From a virus, in the IMG/VR virus record IMGVR_UViG_3300042328_000814, positions 1 to 57,637 of that record: 57,637 nucleotides of DNA. The stretch is one strand, 5' to 3'. Each line of letters opens with the position of its first letter. Positions within the stretch are counted from its first letter, which is position 1. The notes beneath the pieces were generated by a model, which was not told the origin of the DNA, did not search any database, and saw only the letters and a list, made by a program, of their open reading frames with translations. A program made the translations under genes and the position numbers. Below are positions 16,600 to 25,340 of this stretch, in pieces.

Positions 16600-16778
16600 G
16601 TTATAAACTACTTGATCAGGATTCTTTTGAATATAGAAAATTACTTGAAGAATTCCCAAATAATGCTCCTTTTTACTACTATGAATCTGAAGGCGACTAT
16701 TATAATAGAGCATTTACAGAGTTTTTCAATAGATACCAAAAATCAATTAAAGTAAAGGTACACGACTATTATGGTTGA
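16596..16778 (+). CDS. Hypothetical small protein (60 aa)
   Basis: Not recognised. The frame overlaps both neighbours (4 and 8 bases). It is aromatic-rich, with Tyr/Phe clusters such as APFYYYESEGDYYNRAF, and ends with a basic segment. No membrane segment is visible. Overlap with the resolvase-like and flap nuclease genes suggests cotranslation. Confidence 0.62.
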   Translation: MSYKLLDQDSFEYRKLLEEFPNNAPFYYYESEGDYYNRAFTEFFNRYQKSIKVKVHDYYG

Positions 16779-17640
16779 AGAAATTGACGAATTAGACCAA
16801 CTTAGTACTAAATCTACTAAATCCTTTGCATCAATGTCTAAGAAGAATGAAAATATAGTTATGGTTGTAGATGCTTTGAACTTAGCTTTTCGCTATTTAC
16901 ATAGTGGTCAACTTGACTTTGCTAATGAATATTTAAAAACTGTACAAAGTTTAGCACAAAGCTATGCTGCTGGTAAAATAATTATAGCATGTGATAAAGG
17001 TTCTTCTTCTTATAGAAAAGCTATATATCCAGAATATAAAGCTAATAGAAAAGAAAAGTATGAGGTTCAAACTGAAGAAGAAAAAGCTAAGTTTGATAGA
17101 TTCTTCAAAGATTTTGAAGATACATTAACCTTATTATCAGAATATTATGAGGTTTTACGATATGAAAATGTTGAAGCAGATGATATTGCAGCTTATATTG
17201 TTGCTAATTATAATCATGAGCATATTTGGCTTATATCTTCTGATAAAGACTGGGACTTACTCGTATCCCCTTCCGTTTCAAGGTTTAGTTACGTAACTAG
17301 AAAAGAAATAACGGAAGATAATTGGCCATATGATTGTAGTAAAGAAAATTATCTTGGACTTAAATGTTTACAAGGTGATTCTGGTGATAATATAAAAGGC
17401 ATAGAGGGCATTGGCCCAAAGCGAGCAACTACTCTATTAGAACAATATGATGATATTTTTAGTATTATTGACCTATTACCATTACCTGGTAAACAAAAAT
17501 TTATACAAAACCTCAATGCGTCTAGTTCGTTGCTAGAACTTAACTTAAAACTTATGGATTTACCAACTTATTGTGAAGAAGCTATTGGTGAAGAAAACTT
17601 GCAAGATATCAACAGGAGACTAAAAATTGTTATTAATTGA
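16771..17640 (+). CDS. 5'-3' flap endonuclease/exonuclease (T5 D15-like)
   Basis: 289 residues of the FEN family. Acidic metal-binding motifs are VVDALN, IIACDKGSSSYRKAIYPEYK (with the conserved basic helical arch following), VEADDIAAYI and SSDKDWDLL. An H3TH DNA-binding segment reads QGDSGDNIKGIEGIGPKRA. The polymerase at 7,448 lacks this domain, so this enzyme should remove primers and flaps, as T5 D15 does. The first 22 residues are a Ser/Thr-rich extension; a later ATG at residue 22 is possible. Overlaps dUTPase by 14 bases. Confidence 0.92.
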   Translation: MVEEIDELDQLSTKSTKSFASMSKKNENIVMVVDALNLAFRYLHSGQLDFANEYLKTVQSLAQSYAAGKIIIACDKGSSSYRKAIYPEYKANRKEKYEVQTEEEKAKFDRFFKDFEDTLTLLSEYYEVLRYENVEADDIAAYIVANYNHEHIWLISSDKDWDLLVSPSVSRFSYVTRKEITEDNWPYDCSKENYLGLKCLQGDSGDNIKGIEGIGPKRATTLLEQYDDIFSIIDLLPLPGKQKFIQNLNASSSLLELNLKLMDLPTYCEEAIGEENLQDINRRLKIVIN

Positions 17641-18055
17641 ATATAATACAGAAGATATTAACTTAATGCCATCTAGAGCACACGCTACAGATGCTGGAGC
17701 AGATTTGAAGGCTGCGGAAGCATATACTATTAGACCACATACAGCAGAACTAGTAGATACTGGTGTTAGAGTGGCAGTACCCCATGGGTACTTTGGATTG
17801 CTGGTTAGCAGGTCTGGTCATGGAAAACAACGCATTTCACTAGCTAATCGTGTTGGTATTATTGATTCTGACTATCGTGGTAATATTATGGTTAGACTAG
17901 AAAACTTAGGAGATAATGACTTTGTTATTAATCGTCTAGATCGTATTGCTCAATTAATAATTATTCCTTGTTTGCTACCAGACTTTGTTTTATCTGATAC
18001 ATTAGATGAAACTGAGCGTGGTGAAAATGGATTTGGTAGTACTGGAGTATCTTAA
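17627..18055 (+). CDS. dut: dUTPase (dUTP diphosphatase)
   Basis: 142 residues, the usual size for trimeric dUTPase. All five family motifs are visible: HATDAGADLKA, SRSGHG, GIIDSDYRGNI, DRIAQLII and the C-terminal RGENGFGSTG that closes over the active site. It converts dUTP to dUMP and PPi, keeping uracil out of DNA and feeding thymidylate synthesis. It abuts the ribonucleotide reductase gene as TAATG, so the two nucleotide enzymes are probably cotranslated. T5 also has dut right after D15. Confidence 0.95.
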   Translation: MLLIEYNTEDINLMPSRAHATDAGADLKAAEAYTIRPHTAELVDTGVRVAVPHGYFGLLVSRSGHGKQRISLANRVGIIDSDYRGNIMVRLENLGDNDFVINRLDRIAQLIIIPCLLPDFVLSDTLDETERGENGFGSTGVS

Positions 18056-20022
18056 TGTATCAAGCATCAACTAGAGCGGCCGTTATAACTAGAAGAACCT
18101 ATAACCGTCCATTAAATGACGAAGGAACAGTATTTGAGACTTGGAAGCTTACTGTAGCGCGTGTTATTGACCATCAACAATGGTTATGGGAACGTGCCAA
18201 AGGTTCAGAACTAAACGATGCAGAATTTGCAGAATTATATGAACTAGAAGAACTAATGCTAGACCGTAAAGTTTCTATGAGTGGTCGTACTTTATGGCTT
18301 GGTGGCACACAAATATCAAAATATAGAGAGGCTAGTCAGTTTAATTGTTCCTATACTAATATTGAAACAGTATATGACATAGTAGACAGTCTATGGCTAC
18401 TACTACAAGGGTGTGGTTTAGGTGTAAGACCTATTGTAGGTACTTTAAATGGCTTCGTTAACCCTATAGAAGATATCCAGATAATTCCTAGTACTAGAAC
18501 GACCAAGGGTGGATTAGAGTATAATGAAGAATTTTGGGATGTAGAAACTGGTATTTGGCGTATTAAAATTGGTGACTCAGCAGAAGCATGGGCTAAATCA
18601 ATTGGTAAGTTAATTGCTGGTAAGTATCCAGCAAAGACATTAATTCTAGACTTCTCAGAGTTACGTCCTGCAGGTGAAAGATTAAAAGGTTATGGATGGA
18701 TTAGCTCTGGTTATTTTGCCATAGCTAAAGCATATAAAGCTATTGCAGAGATTCTATCATCTAAGGCAGATTCCTTATTATCTAGAATAGATATTATGGA
18801 CATTATTAACTGGCTAGGTACTATTCTTAGTAGTCGTAGAAGTGCTGAAATTGTTATTTTTGAATATGGTCAGCCAGAGTGGGAAGAGTTTGCAGTAGCT
18901 AAGAAAGATTGGTGGTTACATGATAATGCTCATAGAACACAATCTAATAACTCTCTATTGTTCAAAGAAAAACCTACTATTAAGGAACTTACTAAGCTAT
19001 TCCAAATTATGGAAGAAGCAGGTGGTTCTGAGCCAGGTTTTATTAATGGTGAAGAGGCTTTGCGCCGAGCTCCCTGGTTCCAAGGTTGTAATCCATGTGT
19101 AGAGATTTTACTTGGATCTAAATCTTTCTGTAACCTTACAGAGATTGACATTGGTAAATTTAAAAAGAATGCTTCTGGTCTACATAGAGCAGCATATCTA
19201 GCTGCTAGAGCTAATTATAGGCAGACTTGTGTAAACTTAAAAGATGGTATTCTACAAGAATCATGGCATCTTAATAATGCTTTCTTAAGGTTATGTGGTG
19301 TTGGTCTAACTGGTATTGCTAAGCGTCCAGACATGAAGGCGTATGATTATCAATATCTACAGCGTACTGCTACTTCTGCTGCAATCGGTATGGCAGATGA
19401 ACTTAAGCTACCACATCCAAAGAATGTAACAACAGTGAAACCTTCAGGAACCTTATCCAAGATTATGGATACAACAGAAGGTGCTCATATGCCATTAGGT
19501 AAGTACATTTTTAATAATGTACAGTTTAGTAAGTTTGATCCTGTAGTAGAAAAGCTACGTAATGCAAATTACAATGTAATTAATCATCCAACAGATGATT
19601 CAGGAGTTCTAGTTACTTTCCCTGTTAAATGGGATGATGTACCTTTTCATAAAGCAAATGGAAAAGAAGTTAATTTAGAGTCTGCTATCGATCAGTTAGA
19701 AAGGTACAAATTACTACAGAAAAACTGGACTCAGCAAAATACTTCTGTGACCATTAGTTATGATCCATCTGAAGTAGAAGGAATTGTTCAGTGGTTATAT
19801 GATAATTGGGATATTTATGTAGGTGTTAGTTTCTTATATAGAACTGACCCAACTAAGACAGCTAAAGACTTAGGATACTTATATTTACCTCAAGAAGTAG
19901 TAACTGAAGATGAGTATAATAGGTATGTAGCAACATTACTAGAAGTAGACTTAGAGGATGCTAACTCCTTTGAAGAATTAAGAGATGAAGGATGTGCCAC
20001 TGGTGCATGCCCAATTAGGTAA
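18055..20022 (+). CDS. Class II ribonucleoside-triphosphate reductase (B12-dependent)
   Basis: 655 residues of the monomeric adenosylcobalamin-dependent type. Cys98 (FNCSYTN), Cys348 with Glu350 (NPCVEIL) and Cys359 (SFCNLTE) match, in spacing, the substrate-site and radical cysteines of the Lactobacillus leichmannii enzyme. The tail pair Cys647/Cys652 (GCATGACPIR) has the same 5-residue spacing as its re-reducing cysteines. TVKPSGTLSKI is the phosphate-binding loop. It is shorter than that enzyme (739 residues), so some surface or allosteric segments are missing. Unlike T5, which has NrdA/NrdB, this phage uses an oxygen-independent enzyme that needs host cobalamin. Confidence 0.92.
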   Translation: MYQASTRAAVITRRTYNRPLNDEGTVFETWKLTVARVIDHQQWLWERAKGSELNDAEFAELYELEELMLDRKVSMSGRTLWLGGTQISKYREASQFNCSYTNIETVYDIVDSLWLLLQGCGLGVRPIVGTLNGFVNPIEDIQIIPSTRTTKGGLEYNEEFWDVETGIWRIKIGDSAEAWAKSIGKLIAGKYPAKTLILDFSELRPAGERLKGYGWISSGYFAIAKAYKAIAEILSSKADSLLSRIDIMDIINWLGTILSSRRSAEIVIFEYGQPEWEEFAVAKKDWWLHDNAHRTQSNNSLLFKEKPTIKELTKLFQIMEEAGGSEPGFINGEEALRRAPWFQGCNPCVEILLGSKSFCNLTEIDIGKFKKNASGLHRAAYLAARANYRQTCVNLKDGILQESWHLNNAFLRLCGVGLTGIAKRPDMKAYDYQYLQRTATSAAIGMADELKLPHPKNVTTVKPSGTLSKIMDTTEGAHMPLGKYIFNNVQFSKFDPVVEKLRNANYNVINHPTDDSGVLVTFPVKWDDVPFHKANGKEVNLESAIDQLERYKLLQKNWTQQNTSVTISYDPSEVEGIVQWLYDNWDIYVGVSFLYRTDPTKTAKDLGYLYLPQEVVTEDEYNRYVATLLEVDLEDANSFEELRDEGCATGACPIR

Positions 20023-20252
20023 TGGATAAGTTACTTGAAGATTTAAAACCAAGACAGTTAAGGCCAAAAGCCTTATACTGTACAGCTAACAGTAACTGTT
20101 GGTGTTTTAAACTAGAGACTAGACTACCTAGTCATAATGGGTACGATGTATGTATGACACCAAAAGAATTATTAGAAATGTATAGTGCTGAACTAACTTC
20201 TAATGATATTAATTATTTAAAAAGTGTTGAATCAAGGGAGTGTATATGGTAG
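20022..20252 (+). CDS. Small cysteine-rich protein (76 aa)
   Basis: Cys20, Cys26 and Cys28 form a C-x5-C-W-C cluster (CTANSNCWCFKL), with further cysteines at about 44 and 73. This recalls small cysteine-rich CWC proteins, which may bind metal. The helical middle reads LLEMYSAELTSNDINYL. The start overlaps the reductase stop as TAATG, so it is cotranslated with it. A role linked to redox or the reductase is possible but not shown. Confidence 0.66.
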   Translation: MDKLLEDLKPRQLRPKALYCTANSNCWCFKLETRLPSHNGYDVCMTPKELLEMYSAELTSNDINYLKSVESRECIW

Positions 20253-20428
20253 ATTTTAAATTTGAGATTGGTAATGAAGTATATCATGGTCGTACTGGTA
20301 TTGGTGGTCATGTAATTGGTCTATTTATAGGTAGAGATTTAGTTAAATATGTTTTAGTAGAGTACACTACGGAAAGTGGTAGTGTACAAAATAATTATTG
20401 GCCTGAACCCGAACTTGAGTTAATGTAA
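20246..20428 (+). CDS. Hypothetical SH3/KOW-like small protein (60 aa)
   Basis: The ATG at 20,246 follows AAGGGAGTGT; a GTG 6 bases upstream is in frame but lacks spacing. The product is all beta by pattern (FEIGNEVYHGRTGIGGHVIG, KYVLVEYTTESG), like small SH3-type barrels found in KOW or PRC-like proteins, and has no membrane segment. It is the last rightward gene; the terminator begins just after its stop. Confidence 0.66.
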   Translation: MVDFKFEIGNEVYHGRTGIGGHVIGLFIGRDLVKYVLVEYTTESGSVQNNYWPEPELELM

Positions 20429-20430
20429 TA

Positions 20431-20468
20431 AAAAAAGCCCTAACAGATTTCTCTGTTAGGGCTTTTTT
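20431..20468. terminator. Bidirectional terminator between convergent transcripts
   Basis: A perfect 17-bp stem, AAAAAAGCCCTAACAGA paired with TCTGTTAGGGCTTTTTT, around a TTTC loop. A-runs and T-runs on both sides make it act for both the rightward replication genes and the leftward late genes, whose last gene (endolysin) stop lies in the stem. Confidence 0.92.
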
Positions 20469-20919
20469 ATGCTACTAATCCTACCTTATAAATTGTTTTA
20501 CCATTTTCTTTAACAGCAGTTAGTACTTGCTGCTTGCTACCATAAGATATATGTACCCAACCAGAATCTAGATTACCAGGAGTATAGAACTCTAAAATAA
20601 GTTGCTTGAATTTTAAATGTTGTTCACACCATTTTGCTAGCATATAGTTTGATAGGTTAGTTACTTCTATATCTGCAGCTAGACCTAACACATGATCAGA
20701 TGTTTTTGATCCACCAATTGCTACATTTAATTGTGGACTTCTATACCCACTATTAATAATTACAGTACCAAATTCATCTCTAATAGGTTGTAAAATTTTT
20801 ACTGCTAGTAGAGATAAGTTACTAATTATTAAACTAGAAGGAGTATTATCAATACTATTTCTGATAGCATACTCACTTTTAATTAGTTCTTCTAGTGAAA
20901 AGTTTTTACTTAGTAGCAT
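20467..20919 (-). CDS. Endolysin, M15 family peptidase
   Basis: 150 residues, without signal peptide. The zinc-binding motif SDHVLGLAADIE gives His76 and Asp83, GWVHIS gives His123, and LILEF offers the candidate catalytic Glu110. The SGYRSPQLN segment is typical of M15 D-Ala-D-Ala carboxypeptidase/L-Ala-D-Glu endopeptidase folds; the T5 endolysin belongs to the same family. It should cut the peptidoglycan peptide after release through the holin. It is the last late gene and overlaps the o-spanin-like gene by 14 bases. Confidence 0.87.
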   Translation of the reverse strand: MLLSKNFSLEELIKSEYAIRNSIDNTPSSLIISNLSLLAVKILQPIRDEFGTVIINSGYRSPQLNVAIGGSKTSDHVLGLAADIEVTNLSNYMLAKWCEQHLKFKQLILEFYTPGNLDSGWVHISYGSKQQVLTAVKENGKTIYKVGLVA

Positions 20920-21166
20920 TGAATTCCTTTAAATAATTTTTATAAGAGTTAGATAAAGCCTCTTGTTTTCCATAACACTCCTCAAAAGCCTTTTTGTCTT
21001 TAGCTTTTTGTGCAATAACATCTTCCCAACTAGAAAATGGTTTTTCTAGAACTGATACGGTACACTTTGATGTTATATAGTCTGAGAATTGAGGGGCTTT
21101 TGGTACTGGTGAACAACACCCAGTTATTAATATACAACTACTAACTATTAGGCTTTTTAGTAACAT
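20906..21166 (-). CDS. Putative o-spanin lipoprotein (Rz1-like)
   Basis: 86 residues with a short basic start, a hydrophobic stretch and a lipobox ending at Cys17 (LITGC). The mature part is polar, has Cys residues at about 35 and 64 and a helical C-terminus. The start lies 26 bases inside the upstream membrane-protein gene, the arrangement of Rz/Rz1 pairs. It would sit in the outer membrane and, with the i-spanin, fuse the two membranes at lysis. Sequence identity to known Rz1 is not visible, so this rests on signal, size and context. Confidence 0.72.
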   Translation of the reverse strand: MLLKSLIVSSCILITGCCSPVPKAPQFSDYITSKCTVSVLEKPFSSWEDVIAQKAKDKKAFEECYGKQEALSNSYKNYLKEFNATK

Positions 21167-21491
21167 TATCTATCTCCATCCATGCTTTTGAGAAGTCCTC
21201 TGAAGGAGTACATGGTACATTAGAAAGTGGTTTTTGTTTTATTTTACCAATAATAATATTTAATCTAGCATCTATTTCTGACATATTATTTTTAGCATTA
21301 TTTGCTGCATTCTCAGAAAATTCTTTTACTTTATCAAGTTTACCTTGTATTTTCTCAAATTGTTGTAGTCTTTCTAATTCTACTTTATCTGCTTTATAAC
21401 TATACCCACTAGCAAATCCAAATATTAAAGCAGCTAAAGCCGCTAGTAATATCTGGAAATACTTATTTTTCAGTATTGTTATTAGTTCCAT
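21141..21491 (-). CDS. Putative i-spanin (Rz-like)
   Basis: 116 residues with one N-terminal transmembrane helix (about residues 13-31, FQILLAALAALIFGFASGY) and then a long charged coiled-coil-like region (LERLQQFEKIQGKLDKVKEF). This is the standard type II inner-membrane layout of a spanin. The C-terminal SNVPCTPSEDFSKAW region is similar to other phage spanin endings. It precedes and overlaps the lipoprotein gene and overlaps the holin gene by 29 bases. Confidence 0.75.
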   Translation of the reverse strand: MELITILKNKYFQILLAALAALIFGFASGYSYKADKVELERLQQFEKIQGKLDKVKEFSENAANNAKNNMSEIDARLNIIIGKIKQKPLSNVPCTPSEDFSKAWMEIDNVTKKPNS

Positions 21492-21717
21492 ACTTAGCTC
21501 CTAAAAACTTATTAGCAAATTTATTGCCAGTTACTATTCCCATGTAGGATAAAGTATACCAAGCTAGACCTTCTAAATCTACTGCTTGTGCTTTTGCTGC
21601 ATGATAAGAAGCATATACAAATACAGCCGTAGCGGCTGTATTTGCTATGTTAAACCAAACCCTTGAACTAGAAAGCTTACCATCTTGGCTATCTTGAACT
21701 AATTCTTTTAACCTCAT
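21463..21717 (-). CDS. Putative holin
   Basis: 84 residues. After a charged N-terminus with SSSRVWFNIANTAATAVFVY, the first transmembrane helix runs to about residue 44. A second weakly hydrophobic helix (LAWYTLSYMGIVTGNKF) follows, then a basic tail (KFLGAKYGTNNN). Size and layout fit a two-helix holin that permeabilises the inner membrane and times lysis. Placement just ahead of spanins and endolysin supports this. Start has a GAACCTC-complement/AGGTT-like site; the ATG is the first in frame. Confidence 0.75.
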   Translation of the reverse strand: MRLKELVQDSQDGKLSSSRVWFNIANTAATAVFVYASYHAAKAQAVDLEGLAWYTLSYMGIVTGNKFANKFLGAKYGTNNNTEK

Positions 21718-21718
21718 A

Positions 21719-22207
21719 TTACCATCTAACTACAAATCTAGAATAGTCAGCTTCCATAGCAACTGTGCTAGCAGCAACAATTCTTTTTAACCAGACAATT
21801 AGGTAGCTTCCAGCTGGTATAGTAGTTAAACTAAGTGGAGAAGCACTAGTTGGAATACTAAAGGTAATGCCGGCTGGTGCAGTAGATTCATCTGCAATTG
21901 CTGGGTTTAGTGCCATAGTTAACGAAGTAACTACTGCTCCCAAACCGAAAGATAATGTAACAGTACCACTAGTAGGTTCTGTTTGTAAAAATAGCTCCGC
22001 AGAGATTAAACTCTCTGTAGTGCTTTCATTTTTAATATAAATACACCTATACTCAATATCACCCGCCGAAGCTTCTGCCGTAGTTACAGCATCAAATAGT
22101 GCATTTACAGAACTAGATACTGCTACAGTTGTTGGGTTATCTACAGTTGCTCCAATACTAGGATTGGTAAGGGTTTTTAATATTACTATTTCTGCTAATT
22201 CAGGCAT
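21719..22207 (-). CDS. Putative virion surface protein (162 aa)
   Basis: No family assigned. The protein is rich in Ser, Thr and Ala with alternating hydrophobic residues, as expected for a beta-sandwich. Segments such as YRCIYIKNESTTESLISAEL and AGSYLIVWLKRIV are typical of small phage structural or fibre-associated proteins. The start follows GAATAGGAAAAAA. It lies between the LamG-like fibre gene and holin, so it may be a fibre component or decoration. Confidence 0.68.
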   Translation of the reverse strand: MPELAEIVILKTLTNPSIGATVDNPTTVAVSSSVNALFDAVTTAEASAGDIEYRCIYIKNESTTESLISAELFLQTEPTSGTVTLSFGLGAVVTSLTMALNPAIADESTAPAGITFSIPTSASPLSLTTIPAGSYLIVWLKRIVAASTVAMEADYSRFVVRW

Positions 22208-22214
22208 TTTTTTC

Positions 22215-25200
22215 CTATTCTACTTCCCAAGATATATCTTGAGGATTCCATTGTCTTATAGACCAGTTTAAATCACTAACTACACTATTATTAGTTATAT
22301 ACCAGGTTAAACTGCAGGGTACTATATTAGCTATAGTCCAGTTTAATTCTTTACTTAGTATAGTTCCTATACTCCAATTAACATCTATAACTTTAGTCGG
22401 AGCTAAATCCCATAGAATATCTTGTACAATATATTGTGTTATACTATAATTAATTTCTACTCTTTTCTCGATATAAGGTCTAGTGCCCCAATTTAGTTCT
22501 TGTTGAAGTACTTGGATTGGAGTAGTTGACCAGTTTAGATTAGTAGCAATATTATATGAATTTGGGCCGATGACCCAATTTAGGTCCTGTTCTTTATTAA
22601 TAGTTGATTTACCTATAGACCAGTTTAATTCTTGATACTTTGTAATTATAGGTGGAGCACTAAGCATCGTAAATGCTTTAGTTGGTGGTGTAAAGTTACT
22701 AGTATAACGAGCTGCTTTGGTAACACGTAATTCATCTACTTTAAAGTTATTAGCAGTTGAATTAGAGTAAGGATACCAAAATGGGGACGTAAAATTATAA
22801 GTAAGGGCATTACTCCATTGCTTAATACCAGCTAAGAAAGCAGATAATATACCATCTTTTCGTACATAAGCAATATGTACCCATTGATTTAATGGTACTG
22901 GATCACCTCCAGTAATGGCTCCTGCATTATACGCTGAAAGTCTTCTGGTAGAAGATTGAATTTCAGCTGGTATGGCAGCTTGATTAGTTTGCCATATTCT
23001 AATATCTTGAGTAGCATCTATTAAAAATACTAATGCTTCCATTGTAAAGTCACCAGTGCCTAGTATAAAATCACTAGAATCAACCGAGAATAAACTTCCA
23101 AAGCAATTATTAGAGATTAGAGACCCTACTCCATAACAACTAGCTGTAGTTATTCTAGGTATAGAAGATGTTGTTGTTACAGTATGACCTTTTTCATCGA
23201 TAAATCTTTCTTGCTTACCATAACCTACCCATGTAGTATATAAAGAATTATCGGAATCATTATATACTTGACAAGAATCAGTGGATGTATTATGTATACC
23301 ATGCTTCCCCCTAACGTATGCCTCTATCACACCAAGTGAACAAGCTAGCTCTTTGGTCTCATGCCATTTAGCGGATGCAAAACTAGGTACATGGTATAAA
23401 GGTAAATCATCAAAATGCATTAATAATATAGTACTATCCAAATAAGGGTCATAATTACTAGATATAATAGGTATAGCAGTGCACTGTTTATTATAAAATG
23501 CTTCGGTAGGTATTACACAACTATCTGTAACATTTAAACCAGTACTAATCTTTAACTCATCCATATAACCTTCAAAAAAGCTATCTGTTGGAGGATTATT
23601 GAAAGTCCCTATTCGCCAATCATTCCCTGGTGGCATATAGATGTTGCCTGCTTGAGTTACAGATACTAACTGCACACAGTTAGCTTTTATAGAATAAATA
23701 TTACCAACTCTAGAATACGTTAAAAATACCCACTGTTCTTGAGGAATAGTTGTAGGGCTACTGACTGAAAAATAAGCAGTACCATCTGAAGATATTGTCA
23801 TGTAGGGTTTATCATTATTATCAATACCTATAACAATACCTCTTGAACCAGAACTATTCCATCTACCTAATATATAATGATGATTCCCTACAAAGTCTAA
23901 TCGTACAAAAGCAGATACTTTCCAGTTACCAGTCGCGAGTGAAAGAGCAGCTTCTGGGAAAGTTAAATAACTAGCCCCATTAAGTCTTAAACTTGAGACC
24001 CCAAATTTACTTTGTGCTGTACTTATATATGCACCAGTACTACTTCGCGTTACAGTATGACCTTTTTCATCTATAAAAATATTATTATTATAACTTACTG
24101 ATACGGATCCACCGTAATAACCAGTAAAATTTATAGTACCAGTACTATCACCATTATCATATATAACAGGTATTAGTTGGCTACTACCACTTATAGTGGG
24201 GCAGCCACTCCAATCAGCACTGGGTTGACACCCATTCGCATCACGAATAAAATTAGTAATCTGTATACGAATATCCTCTACAGAATTATATATTCCAGCT
24301 GGTGTATACGTACCACTAACTACATTATAAGCACCAACCGGAGAAATACCATCAAAATGCATAGCAAGCACTACATCATCCCAATAAGGATCACAAAAAT
24401 CACTACCAATACAACTAACATCCATAATCTTAGTCAAATTAGGATACATGCCAGTTGTATAAATTTTAAGTTTACCCTCCCAAGTAGATGCAGGTATAGA
24501 GTATGGAATTTTGTAAGTTCCAGTAGTTAAACCGTCCAGACTCTTTGTATGAACTATGTTGCCTGAGCTATCTTCTATTACTAGCTGTTTAGTAAAAGGT
24601 TCAAAACTTTCAGTTGGTGGAGTAAAATTAGCTGTGTATCTAGCAATACCTTTAGTGATTCTAAAAGAATCGATATATCCGCCAGCTCCTAGTATAGTGC
24701 TACCATATAACTCATAGGAACCAATACAAAATGAAGTTATATATTCTATTAAATCTCTATCAAAGTATCTTATGGATGCTTTATACCCATTTGGGTTAGA
24801 TTCACTTAGTATACCATTACAAAATAAACGTACATTATTACTACTATCTCTTGTAATAGCTACATGATTCCAAGTATTAGTAAATATATTATTATTATAT
24901 ATTGTTTCTGTAGCAAGTATACTAGAAGGTGTTTTATGTTCTAAAGAGACTCCTAGAAATCCATTATATATATGCATGGCTATTCTATTAGTATTAAGTG
25001 CTGTTCCTCCAACTATAGCTAGATTACCCGCACCGAAAATAGAGCCATTAGTGGTGATATCTGATGTATAAAAGAAAAATTCTATAGTCATTTCATTTTC
25101 AAAATGGAAATCACTATTAACATCAGTACATCTTATATATCCTGCTTCACCATAATTTCTACTAGTAGATAGGAGGCTACTAGCCCCAAACTTATGCTGT

Positions 25201-25328
25201 GCTGTAGAAATACTAATATAGCTATTACCTACAGCTACAAATTGGTGATTTTTAGCCGAGTCCGTATAGCCATTATCAAAGTTACATAATAGAGTTACAT
25301 TAGCCCAATATGGATCATAAGTTGGCAT
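22215..25328 (-). CDS. Tail fibre/adhesin with LamG-like domains and Trp-containing repeats
   Basis: 1,037 residues. Three LamG/concanavalin-like units occur, each starting with a DPYW or DPYL segment and LLCNFD, AMHFDG or LMHFDD strands, and each carrying FGASSL- or FGVSSL-type strands. Such jelly-rolls bind sugars. The last 140 residues hold about nine irregular repeats with a QELNW or DLNWSIG core. The protein is probably part of the receptor-binding fibre complex encoded downstream of the tip gene. The start has TAGGAAATTAA upstream. It may be a virion or a fibre-tip lectin; its partner is unknown. Confidence 0.74.
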   Translation of the reverse strand: MPTYDPYWANVTLLCNFDNGYTDSAKNHQFVAVGNSYISISTAQHKFGASSLLSTSRNYGEAGYIRCTDVNSDFHFENEMTIEFFFYTSDITTNGSIFGAGNLAIVGGTALNTNRIAMHIYNGFLGVSLEHKTPSSILATETIYNNNIFTNTWNHVAITRDSSNNVRLFCNGILSESNPNGYKASIRYFDRDLIEYITSFCIGSYELYGSTILGAGGYIDSFRITKGIARYTANFTPPTESFEPFTKQLVIEDSSGNIVHTKSLDGLTTGTYKIPYSIPASTWEGKLKIYTTGMYPNLTKIMDVSCIGSDFCDPYWDDVVLAMHFDGISPVGAYNVVSGTYTPAGIYNSVEDIRIQITNFIRDANGCQPSADWSGCPTISGSSQLIPVIYDNGDSTGTINFTGYYGGSVSVSYNNNIFIDEKGHTVTRSSTGAYISTAQSKFGVSSLRLNGASYLTFPEAALSLATGNWKVSAFVRLDFVGNHHYILGRWNSSGSRGIVIGIDNNDKPYMTISSDGTAYFSVSSPTTIPQEQWVFLTYSRVGNIYSIKANCVQLVSVTQAGNIYMPPGNDWRIGTFNNPPTDSFFEGYMDELKISTGLNVTDSCVIPTEAFYNKQCTAIPIISSNYDPYLDSTILLMHFDDLPLYHVPSFASAKWHETKELACSLGVIEAYVRGKHGIHNTSTDSCQVYNDSDNSLYTTWVGYGKQERFIDEKGHTVTTTSSIPRITTASCYGVGSLISNNCFGSLFSVDSSDFILGTGDFTMEALVFLIDATQDIRIWQTNQAAIPAEIQSSTRRLSAYNAGAITGGDPVPLNQWVHIAYVRKDGILSAFLAGIKQWSNALTYNFTSPFWYPYSNSTANNFKVDELRVTKAARYTSNFTPPTKAFTMLSAPPIITKYQELNWSIGKSTINKEQDLNWVIGPNSYNIATNLNWSTTPIQVLQQELNWGTRPYIEKRVEINYSITQYIVQDILWDLAPTKVIDVNWSIGTILSKELNWTIANIVPCSLTWYITNNSVVSDLNWSIRQWNPQDISWEVE
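22221..22640 (-). repeat. C-terminal LNW repeat block in the LamG-like fibre gene
   Basis: The final part encodes about nine units of 14 to 18 residues centred on LNW or a variant (LNWSIG, LNWVIG, LNWSTT, LNWGTR, VNWSIG, LNWTIA, LTWYIT, LNWSIR). The spacing is irregular, unlike the exact tandem arrays elsewhere. Related W-x-repeats occur at the ends of phage fibre proteins. Confidence 0.7.
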
Positions 25329-25340
25329 TTAATTTCCTAA

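Noticed and set aside
1-20430. Possible alternative genetic code because of the AT-rich sequence and short genes
   Set aside because: TAA, TGA and TAG all occur as stops at the ends of well-placed genes, and none interrupts a recognised protein family.
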